Shown piece by piece: positions 43,624 to 50,519 of a stretch of 57,032 bases of DNA. The translations under genes were made by a program, and so were the position numbers. The notes under the pieces are model-generated. The model was not told the DNA's origin. It saw only the letters and a program-made list of their open reading frames with translations, and searched no databases. Source of the DNA: Thermoanaerobaculia bacterium (lineage in GTDB: Bacteria; Acidobacteriota; Thermoanaerobaculia; Multivoradales; J023); contig JALCBJ010000023.1 in assembly GCA_028066595.1 (NCBI GenBank), positions 1 to 57,032 on the forward strand. The letters run 5' to 3'. The first letter of the stretch is position 1. Each line of letters begins with the position of its first letter.

Positions 43624-44136
43624 ATCATCACTACCAACGCTTCTGTCCAAGAATCATCCTCCACTGAGACCGAGACGTCTCCTGCCCATTCCGCCGAAAC
43701 GACCCGCGACGCCAACGAACGGCGCTCAGCGATCCTGTCGTCGAAAGAACAGGCGCGCATCGCCGTCGAGGCTGCGGTAGAGCGCAAGGCTGTAGATCTC
43801 AAGGCGCTCGATCTTTCTGCGATCAGCGACTTTACCGATATCTTCCTGATCTGCTCGGGTAAGAACGAGCGTCAAGTCAAGGCCATCGCCGACTTCATCG
43901 CACACGAGCTGCGTGATCGGAAGATCAAGCCGCTGCACATCGAGGGTCTTCCCCGCGCCCGCTGGGTCTTGCTCGACTACGGCGGTGACATGGTGATCCA
44001 CGTCTTCCACCAGGAGACGCGGGCTTTCTACGCTTTGGAACGTTTGTGGTCAGATGCGCCCGATCTCACCGCGGAGCTGTCGAAGGGCCTGGTACTGGAG
44101 TCGGGCGATGGCCAAGCACCGTCGTCCGGACCTTGA
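43624..44136 (+). CDS. rsfS: ribosome silencing factor RsfS, apparently with a non-canonical start codon
   Basis: About 170 residues. The C-terminal part (about residue 42 on) is a clear RsfS/DUF143 domain: 'VERKAVDLKALDLSAISDFTDIF', 'KAIADFIAHEL', 'HIEGLPRARWVLLDYGG', 'VIHVFHQETRAFYALERLWSDA'. RsfS binds ribosomal protein L14 and blocks subunit joining when nutrients run short. The reading frame is open from 43561 to 44136 but contains no ATG, GTG or TTG before the ATG at 43990, deep in the domain. ATC at 43624, 6 bases after GGAG, is my best start; CTG at 43735 is the other candidate and lacks a Shine-Dalgarno. The first ~40 residues are Ser/Thr/Glu-rich. A sequencing error is possible. Confidence 0.78.
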   Translation: MITTNASVQESSSTETETSPAHSAETTRDANERRSAILSSKEQARIAVEAAVERKAVDLKALDLSAISDFTDIFLICSGKNERQVKAIADFIAHELRDRKIKPLHIEGLPRARWVLLDYGGDMVIHVFHQETRAFYALERLWSDAPDLTAELSKGLVLESGDGQAPSSGP

Positions 44137-44148
44137 GCTGGTTCGGCC

Positions 44149-45051
44149 TCAGAACATCCACAGCCCGCGATTCGATCCGCGTAGCGCGACCAGGCAACGT
44201 ACGGCCTGAATGCGTACGTCTTTGGCGCCTTCCAGCAACTGTTCCTCCAACAGCTCCTCGAGTGCAGGAATGTCAGGCTGCACGCCGGTCAGGTTTTCGA
44301 GCATGTCGGCGAGCAGCCTGAGATTACCTTCGTTGGTCAATCCACCGCTCGATCCGAGCCAATGCTGTACCAAGCTCCTCACAGCTTGTGCGCCGCCGAT
44401 CCGTGTCAGCGCTTTGATCGTTGCAGCCTCGAGATCGGGCTGCCCTAGCAAGTCGACCAGCTCGGGTACGAGATCGGTAGCGTCGAGCCGCCCGATCGTC
44501 TCGATGGCCGCGAGCTGCAGGCGCGGCTCAGCGTCGAGGAACTTCCGGACCGAACCGAGTGCCCTTACATCGCCGATGCGCCCCAGGGCTACCAGCACCT
44601 CGTGGACAACATTGGTGTCCCCGTGATCTAGGGCCTCGAGGAGCGGTTCCAAAGACGCCCGGTCGGAGAGATGAGCGAGAATCTGGACCGCCTGCACGAC
44701 GACTCCGGGGTCGGAGTCCTCCAATAGGTAGCAAGCCAGGTTCAACGATCTCTGACGGCGTAGCTTGAGGATTTCCACCGCTGCGTTGCGTCGGACATCA
44801 TCTTCTTCCCTCAGATACTCCAACAGGCGACTGTTGGAGAGGATCGCAGTTCCCAACCGTAACGCACGCGGCCGCACCGCTGGGTTGGAACTCCGAATCA
44901 CGCGCTCGAAGACTTCGAGCTGCTCGTCGGGGGTCATCGTCGGCAGAAGGTCGAACAGCTTGAAGCTGAAGATCTGCGACTTCGTCGCGGCCTTTCTCTG
45001 ACGATCCAATCTGGTAGCCCCCGTCGATGCCCAGCCCCCCATTCTGTGCAT
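44149..45051 (-). CDS. HEAT-repeat protein
   Basis: A 300-residue cytoplasmic protein made of about six HEAT-type helical pairs ('LRREDDVRRNAAVEILK'-like units, 'GVVVQAVQILAHLSDRASLEPLLEAL', 'NVVHEVLVALGRIGDVRALGSV', 'LVPELVDLLGQPDLEAATIKAL'). Such arrays are protein-binding scaffolds. There is no enzymatic motif, signal or membrane segment. Starts at 45051 or 45042 fit; a later ATG at 44937 would lose a well-formed N-terminal helix. It converges on rsfS (12 bases) and is divergent from the DegT gene. Confidence 0.8.
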   Translation of the reverse strand: MHRMGGWASTGATRLDRQRKAATKSQIFSFKLFDLLPTMTPDEQLEVFERVIRSSNPAVRPRALRLGTAILSNSRLLEYLREEDDVRRNAAVEILKLRRQRSLNLACYLLEDSDPGVVVQAVQILAHLSDRASLEPLLEALDHGDTNVVHEVLVALGRIGDVRALGSVRKFLDAEPRLQLAAIETIGRLDATDLVPELVDLLGQPDLEAATIKALTRIGGAQAVRSLVQHWLGSSGGLTNEGNLRLLADMLENLTGVQPDIPALEELLEEQLLEGAKDVRIQAVRCLVALRGSNRGLWMF

Positions 45052-45120
45052 CGATGGGGCATCTTCTCACAAGCCTACGTGGCCGCCATCGCACTTCTGC
45101 CTGCGCATATACTGCCGGCC

Positions 45121-46257
45121 ATGCCGACCCCCGAGTCTCCAATCCAGCCCGTTCCGTTCATCGATCTCCAGCGATTCGAAGACGGCTTCCTGGATCGTTG
45201 GGCCGAGCGTTGTGCCGAGATCTCCGCACATACACAGTTCGTCGCCGGTCCGTCTGCTACTCGCTTGGAAGAGCGCCTCGCGAAGCTGACCGGAGCTCCG
45301 TCCGTAGTGGGTTGTGCCAACGGTACGGATGCCCTGCAGCTCGCGCTACGGGCGCTCGGGATCGGCCCTGGCGACTTGGTCGCCATCCCTGATGCGACGT
45401 TCTGGGCAACCTTCGAGGCCGTGGTCAACGTCGGAGCCCGCGTGGTGACCGTGGACGTCGACTCGGACGATCTTCAACTCGATCACGACCAGCTACTGGA
45501 GGCCCTCGACCGGCATCGGCCCACGGCAGTGATCCTGGTGCATCTCTACGGGTGGGGATCCGCTCGCGTCCGCGAGATTCGCACGCTCTGCCGCGATCGA
45601 GGCGTGCACCTCGTCGAGGATGGCGCACAATGTTTCGGATCGACGTTCGAAGGGCACTCGATCTACGCCGAGGCCGAAGTGGCCACGGTTTCTTTCTATC
45701 CCGCCAAAGTGCTAGGTGCGTGCGGCGATGCTGGTGCCGTGTTGTGCTCCGATGCGGAGCTGGCGGAAACCGTCCGTCGCCTCGGCAATCACGGACGTAC
45801 CAGCCACTACGGGCACGGTCTGGTGGGCTGGAATAGTCGCATCTCTGGATTCGACGCGGCCTATCTGGACCTGTGCCTCGACTACCTGGACGAACGCATC
45901 GCTTCGCGATGCCGAGCTGCCACCCGCTATCGAGAAGGGCTCCGAGATCTCGGCGTCCGGGTCGCTGAAGTGCCAGCCGGGTGGGAAGAGAACGGCTATC
46001 TGAATGTGACGCTCCACGATCCCGTGGATCGCCCACTCTGGCAAGCACGAATGAAGGCGGCCGGCGTCGGATATGGCACGGTCTACCCTGGTGCGATGTC
46101 GAAACAGCCTGGATGCGGTCAGCATCTCGCAGGAGCGGTGGGTGGCGAGATCGCCGACACCCTGTGCAGGGGTGTCCTGAATCTGCCGCTGTTCGCCTAC
46201 ATTACTGACGACGAGGTGGATCGAGTTCTCGACATCGCGCGCCAGCTGGCTTCTTAG
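45121..46257 (+). CDS. DegT/DnrJ/EryC1/StrS-family PLP aminotransferase
   Basis: A 378-residue sugar aminotransferase-type enzyme. Conserved features: 'VPFIDLQR', 'FVAGPSATRLEERLAKLTG', 'GCANGTDALQLALRALGIG' (phosphate site), 'DATFWATFEAVVNVGA', 'VEDGAQCFGS' (PLP-stacking and ring-N Asp region), lysine in 'SFYPAKVLGACGDAG', and 'NHGR'. The usual role is transamination of nucleotide-activated keto-sugars for surface polysaccharides, consistent with the glycosyltransferases at 38-40 kb. The lysine is present, so it is not a dehydratase variant. The ATG at 45121 is the natural start; the frame is open from 45046. Confidence 0.9.
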   Translation: MPTPESPIQPVPFIDLQRFEDGFLDRWAERCAEISAHTQFVAGPSATRLEERLAKLTGAPSVVGCANGTDALQLALRALGIGPGDLVAIPDATFWATFEAVVNVGARVVTVDVDSDDLQLDHDQLLEALDRHRPTAVILVHLYGWGSARVREIRTLCRDRGVHLVEDGAQCFGSTFEGHSIYAEAEVATVSFYPAKVLGACGDAGAVLCSDAELAETVRRLGNHGRTSHYGHGLVGWNSRISGFDAAYLDLCLDYLDERIASRCRAATRYREGLRDLGVRVAEVPAGWEENGYLNVTLHDPVDRPLWQARMKAAGVGYGTVYPGAMSKQPGCGQHLAGAVGGEIADTLCRGVLNLPLFAYITDDEVDRVLDIARQLAS

Positions 46258-46321
46258 CATCCGGTAACGCAAGTCGTGTGCGGCCGCGCGCCGACGGCTT
46301 GTGGGAACTCCAGAAGGGCTG

Positions 46322-46813
46322 CTAGAAGACCGACTCAGCCTGCCCGGTCACCTGCACAGTCTCGATTTTCCAACCCCCGGCGTTCTGCCAGCTGATCACT
46401 GCATCCCAGGCCTGCCGCGACGGGCCTCCTCCACCGCCAGTGCCAAAGAAAGTCGCTCGAATCGACGTCTCGGCCTGACTTCCCGAAACTTGGATCTCTT
46501 GAATCCTCAGTCCGACCTCGATGGAATCGAAGGCGCGCCGAAACGCGACGAACCCTCGGATCAGATCCCGCCGAGTGCCGAAGCTCTGCCCATAAGGCTC
46601 GATCACGACCGAAAACTCCTCGGTGAAGTGGTTCCCGAGCCGATTCGCCCTGTCCACCGCGGCTAGGGATGCCTCGCCCGACGGCTTCTCCAAGAGCTCT
46701 TCCACCTCCGCGACCTGCTTTCGTATCTCTTCCTCGGGTCCGCCACCACGAAAAAAGAGGTAGACGATTGCAGCGGCTCCGAGCAGGAGCCAGAGCCAGC
46801 GCGCCGGTTTCAT
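46322..46813 (-). CDS. membrane-anchored NTF2-like protein of unknown function
   Basis: A 163-residue protein with one N-terminal membrane helix (residues 4-21) and an outer domain starting with a charged coiled helix ('EEEIRKQVAEVEELLEK'), then strands ending 'AGGWKIETVQV'. The layout suggests an NTF2-like fold. The start is fixed by a 4-base ATGA overlap with the stop of the queuosine-precursor transporter gene. It is the last gene of the run starting at the ADOP permease. Nothing catalytic can be read. Confidence 0.72.
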   Translation of the reverse strand: MKPARWLWLLLGAAAIVYLFFRGGGPEEEIRKQVAEVEELLEKPSGEASLAAVDRANRLGNHFTEEFSVVIEPYGQSFGTRRDLIRGFVAFRRAFDSIEVGLRIQEIQVSGSQAETSIRATFFGTGGGGGPSRQAWDAVISWQNAGGWKIETVQVTGQAESVF

Positions 46814-47619
46814 GACGAAGCCTCCCGAGAGGTATCCGAGCTCACCGTATCCGTCAGACCCAAGTATTTCCGGAGCCACGAGGTGCCGATGTAAAACGGA
46901 ATCGTGTCGAACAGAGCTACTGCCATTTTGAAGACATAGGCGGTCAGGATAAAGGTCCACAACTGCGGCCAGATCGCCGCGTCGGCATCGATGGGTAGTC
47001 CCGACCTTCCGGCACCTGCCCAAATGGGACCGTAGTGTGTGATGGTGATGACCGCGAACGAGTCGACGAACTGGCTGACCAGAGTGGAGCCGTTGTTTCG
47101 CAGCCAAAGGTGACGTCCCCTGGTCAGCGACTTCCAGAAGTGAAATACGTAGACGTCGATGAACTGAGCAGCGAGGTAGGCGATCATCGACGCGGCCGTG
47201 GCTCCCAAGGCCAGGGTCCGGATCTCGAAGAACAGTGGCAGACGCCCTGCCGCGTCGGTCACCGGCTGATCGAATCCGGGGAGCACTCCCCCCAACCACA
47301 GGATGAAGATCAACCAGATGTTGATCAGAAAGCCGACCCAGACCATGAAGTTGGCACGACGACGGCCGTAGATTTCCGATATGAAATCGGTACAGAGGAA
47401 CGTGATCGGATAGGGTAGCACACCTATCGCCAGGGGCATCGGAATCGTGCGGCCGAACACTTCGAAGGAGAGATCCAGAAATCGGGTGACGCCCAGAATG
47501 TTGAGCATGGCCATGGACCCGAGAAAGATCCCGGCCAAGACGAGGAACACTCGCTCACGGCGCCTTTCGAGCTCGCTGCCGTAAGGAATTTCTCCGAAGG
47601 TCGATGACTGGCTCTTCAT
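46810..47619 (-). CDS. queuosine precursor transporter (YhhQ/VUT family)
   Basis: A 269-residue membrane protein with six to seven helices. It carries family signatures 'PYPITFLCTDFISEIYGRRRA' near residue 75 and 'NNGSTLVSQFVDSFAVITI' near 180, as in YhhQ, which imports preQ0/preQ1, precursors of the tRNA-modified base queuosine. This suggests salvage rather than full synthesis, though no que genes are in the window. The ATG at 47619 overlaps the DUF885 stop by 4 bases (ATGA). Confidence 0.88.
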   Translation of the reverse strand: MKSQSSTFGEIPYGSELERRRERVFLVLAGIFLGSMAMLNILGVTRFLDLSFEVFGRTIPMPLAIGVLPYPITFLCTDFISEIYGRRRANFMVWVGFLINIWLIFILWLGGVLPGFDQPVTDAAGRLPLFFEIRTLALGATAASMIAYLAAQFIDVYVFHFWKSLTRGRHLWLRNNGSTLVSQFVDSFAVITITHYGPIWAGAGRSGLPIDADAAIWPQLWTFILTAYVFKMAVALFDTIPFYIGTSWLRKYLGLTDTVSSDTSREASS

Positions 47620-49430
47620 TTCGATGACGCTTCGATCCACTCCTGTACGACTCGCTCTAGTACCGGTAGCGGCACGGCGCCCTCGCTCAGCAAGACATCG
47701 TGAAACCCGCGGAGGTCGAATCGAGCACCCAGCTCTTCCTCGGCTCGTGCTCGCAACTCTAGGATCTCCAGCTCACCGATTTTGTAGGACAGCGCCTGAC
47801 CCGGCCACGAGATGTAGCGATCGATCTCCGTGCGTACCTCGTGTAGTGACAAGGCCGTATTGGAGCCCAGGTAGTCGAGAGCTTGCTGACGGGTCCAGCC
47901 CATCGCGTGCAGCCCCGTATCGACCACCAGTCGACAGGCACGCCACATCTCGTAGGTGAGACGGCCGAAGTCGCTGAAGGGATCCTCATAGAATCCGGCC
48001 TCGAGTCCCAGTCGCTCCGAATACAGGCCCCACCCTTCTCCAAACGCCGAAATGTAGAGCTGCTGCCGAAAAGGAGGTAGATGCTCCAGCTCCTGCGTCA
48101 GAGCTCCTTGGAGATGATGGCCGGGAACCGCCTCGTGCAGCGTCAGGGCTTCCAGCACATACGTGGGACGGCTATCGAGATCGTATGTGTTGACCCAATA
48201 CTCTCCTGAGCGGGTCGAGCCGATGGGCGCCGGCGAATAGCGGCCAGCTGTGAACTTCGGCGCCAGATAGTCGGGTACGGGCTCGACGCCGTAGGGCTGG
48301 CGCGGAAGTCGACCGAAGAGAGACGGAAGTTGGCCATCCATCTTCTTCGACAGGTACGCCGCCTGCTTCAGGAGCTCCTCGGGTGTTGCTGCATAGAACT
48401 GCGCATCGGAGCGCAGAAACCTCAGGAACGCCTCGAATTCGCCCTCTCCAGCACCTGGACCTGCCCAGAGTCCATCGGCACGTACATCGGCAATGATCTG
48501 ATCCATGTCAGCGCGAATCCGTGCCACTTCCTCCAGACCCAAACGGTGAATCGCGTCGGCCGTCAAATCGGGTAACGTCGTGTAGAAGCGGACCCGGGCG
48601 TCGTAGTACTCGCGCCCACCATCGGGCATCTGTGCAGCGCCAACGGTTCTGCGAGCGCCGGGAATGTACTCCTCGGTCATGAACTCGAGGAAGACCTCAT
48701 AGGCGCTGTTCGCCGCTGCGACGGCTTCTGTGCCGGCGCGGCGCAGGGCGTCGTGGTCCGTCGCGGGAACCGTGGCCGGGAAGGACTCGAAAGGCTTCCA
48801 GAAGACGCTTTCGGTGAGCTCGTCGACCACCTGGGCGCGGATCGTCTCGTCATAGCCTTGCATGACGACCTGAGGCAAGGTCCATCCTCGCTCCAGGCCG
48901 AGGCGGAGCAGGCCGATCTGCTGTTCGAAATAGTCGGGAAACGCCGTCAAGCGCGCCAGATAGTCCCGGTAGCCCTCCTCGTCTGCCAAGGGCATATCGC
49001 GCCCCAACGTGACCAGCCCGACATGGAAACCCCATTCGGCGGTCAAGAACAAAAGGTAGCCGCCGGCTTCGTAGTCCTCGAATTCGCTCCGCAGCAGCCA
49101 GCCGAAAACATCGTAGCTGACCCGATCTTGGGCCTCTAGAGCCTCGCGATCGATCTCGTCGAGGCGCTCCAAGAAGCTCTGGATCGTCTCGTGTCCCTTT
49201 GCCAGAGCCGCCTGCGAAGCGTCGGGCATCAGATGGTCGTACTCGTGTCGCCCAACGGCTGTAGCCGCCAGTGGATTCATCTTCAGACCGTGCTCCCAGT
49301 GGTCGTCGAGAAGACGGTGGAAGCGTTCGGTGGCGGTCTCTGCCGACGCTATCCACGTAAGACCGAGCAAGAGACCGACACAGAATACGATGATCGCGCG
49401 CGGCCGCAGGGAACGAAAGCCGGAGCTCAC
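47616..49430 (-). CDS. DUF885 family exported protein (metalloprotease-like)
   Basis: A 604-residue protein with a signal peptide (about 1-30, ending ASA). It has the DUF885 layout: a long helical body and near residue 430-490 'LHEAVPGHHLQGAL' (HExxxHH zinc-type motif) followed by 'FGEGWGLYSERLG', which supplies the third glutamate ligand. Family members are thought to be carboxypeptidase-like zinc enzymes, but few are characterised. GTG start at 49430 with GAGG 8 bases upstream. The stop overlaps the queuosine-transporter start; only 10 bases separate it from the oxidoreductase-pentapeptide gene upstream. Confidence 0.88.
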   Translation of the reverse strand: MSSGFRSLRPRAIIVFCVGLLLGLTWIASAETATERFHRLLDDHWEHGLKMNPLAATAVGRHEYDHLMPDASQAALAKGHETIQSFLERLDEIDREALEAQDRVSYDVFGWLLRSEFEDYEAGGYLLFLTAEWGFHVGLVTLGRDMPLADEEGYRDYLARLTAFPDYFEQQIGLLRLGLERGWTLPQVVMQGYDETIRAQVVDELTESVFWKPFESFPATVPATDHDALRRAGTEAVAAANSAYEVFLEFMTEEYIPGARRTVGAAQMPDGGREYYDARVRFYTTLPDLTADAIHRLGLEEVARIRADMDQIIADVRADGLWAGPGAGEGEFEAFLRFLRSDAQFYAATPEELLKQAAYLSKKMDGQLPSLFGRLPRQPYGVEPVPDYLAPKFTAGRYSPAPIGSTRSGEYWVNTYDLDSRPTYVLEALTLHEAVPGHHLQGALTQELEHLPPFRQQLYISAFGEGWGLYSERLGLEAGFYEDPFSDFGRLTYEMWRACRLVVDTGLHAMGWTRQQALDYLGSNTALSLHEVRTEIDRYISWPGQALSYKIGELEILELRARAEEELGARFDLRGFHDVLLSEGAVPLPVLERVVQEWIEASSK

Positions 49431-49440
49431 GATGGGATCC

Positions 49441-50469
49441 TCAAGGCTCTGGTTCCTCGTCTGTGGGGAGGAAGAGAGCCTGACTGCCGATCAGACCGGT
49501 CGCACCTCGGATGCGAACTCCCGCGGTCCGAGCTCCCTCGAAACGGGTCGCCGAGAGCAATGTCTCGCTCAGATCGGCACCGCGTAGGTCAGCTCCCGAC
49601 AGATCGGCGCCTTCTAGATCGGCACCGTGGGCGTTGGCATCTCGAAGGTCGGCACCTTGCAAATTCGACAAGCTCAGATTTGCGTTCCGAAGGTCGGCGT
49701 CTCTCAGATCAGCACCACGCATGTCGCAGTTCTTCAGCTGGAGCTCGCGCAGGTCTTTGGACTCCGGGCGCCAACCCCGCAGATCGAGGCCCAGAAAGAC
49801 TCTCTTCTGGATGCGGTAGCGATCGAATGAACGACTTCGCCGGAACCGATGGGCGTCCTCGGGCCGCAGTGAACCGGAGGTGAAACGCTGGTCCCCCGTC
49901 CAGGGGTCACCGACGTTGTGGTAATTCGATTCGCGCTCCCAGTAGCCCAAGCGATCGTCCGCCATCAGCTCGATCCGCCGTAGCCATTTCAAGCTCTTGT
50001 AGAAGTATCGCGAAGGCGTCAGGGTTCGCAGAGGAAACCCGTGTTCCGGTGACAACGGCTCGCCGTCGACCTCGTGCACCAACCAGGTGTCCTCCAAAGC
50101 CAGCTCGAGCGGCAAGGTCGTATCGTGGCCGCGCCTCGAATACGCTTCAAAGCGCACGAAACGCGCACCCACCTCAGGCTTGCTGGATTCGAGCACCGCC
50201 GTGAGCGGCACACCTCGAAACATGGAGCCGAGACGGCTCCATCCGGTCACGCAATGGATGTCTACAGTGCGCTCGAGCCAGGAGAGCGACGCAAAGTCAC
50301 TCCAGCTCCAGCTTGCCGGAGACGCCACCAAGCCACCGACTTCGAGCCGCCAAGAAGTCAGGTCCAGCGCCTCGGGAGGAGGCGACGTCTCCCCCACTAC
50401 CGGAAACTTCCGTGTACGGATTTGCCCCGGCGGTAGTCGACAATCAGCGTTGGCCTCTGCACGGTCCAT
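49441..50469 (-). CDS. sulfite-oxidase-like molybdopterin oxidoreductase fused to pentapeptide repeats
   Basis: A 342-residue protein in two parts. Residues 1-~215 match the small cytoplasmic sulfite-oxidase-like (SUOX-fold) family: 'LPPGQIRTRKFPVVGE', 'DIHCVTGWSRL' with the molybdenum-ligand cysteine C73, 'SPEHGFPLRTLTPSRYFYKSLKWLRRIEL' in pieces, and 'GDPWTGDQR', where the family normally ends. From about 228 to 325 follow some 16-18 pentapeptide units of the A(D/N)LxX type, predicted to form a right-handed square beta-helix. No signal peptide, so probably cytoplasmic. The coding frame is continuous across the junction. Partner electron carriers are not visible nearby. Confidence 0.87.
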   Translation of the reverse strand: MDRAEANADCRLPPGQIRTRKFPVVGETSPPPEALDLTSWRLEVGGLVASPASWSWSDFASLSWLERTVDIHCVTGWSRLGSMFRGVPLTAVLESSKPEVGARFVRFEAYSRRGHDTTLPLELALEDTWLVHEVDGEPLSPEHGFPLRTLTPSRYFYKSLKWLRRIELMADDRLGYWERESNYHNVGDPWTGDQRFTSGSLRPEDAHRFRRSRSFDRYRIQKRVFLGLDLRGWRPESKDLRELQLKNCDMRGADLRDADLRNANLSLSNLQGADLRDANAHGADLEGADLSGADLRGADLSETLLSATRFEGARTAGVRIRGATGLIGSQALFLPTDEEPEP

Positions 50470-50519
50470 GGCCGCGCGAGCTTATCTCAGCGAAGGCTCG
50501 GAGATCGTCCTCGGGCTCG

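Noticed and set aside
43463..43780. 105-residue plus-strand frame starting with an ATG in the padR operator
   Set aside because: It is in a different frame from rsfS and reads as low-complexity Arg/Ser/Pro. Its ATG lies inside the palindromes, and the RsfS frame explains the region better.
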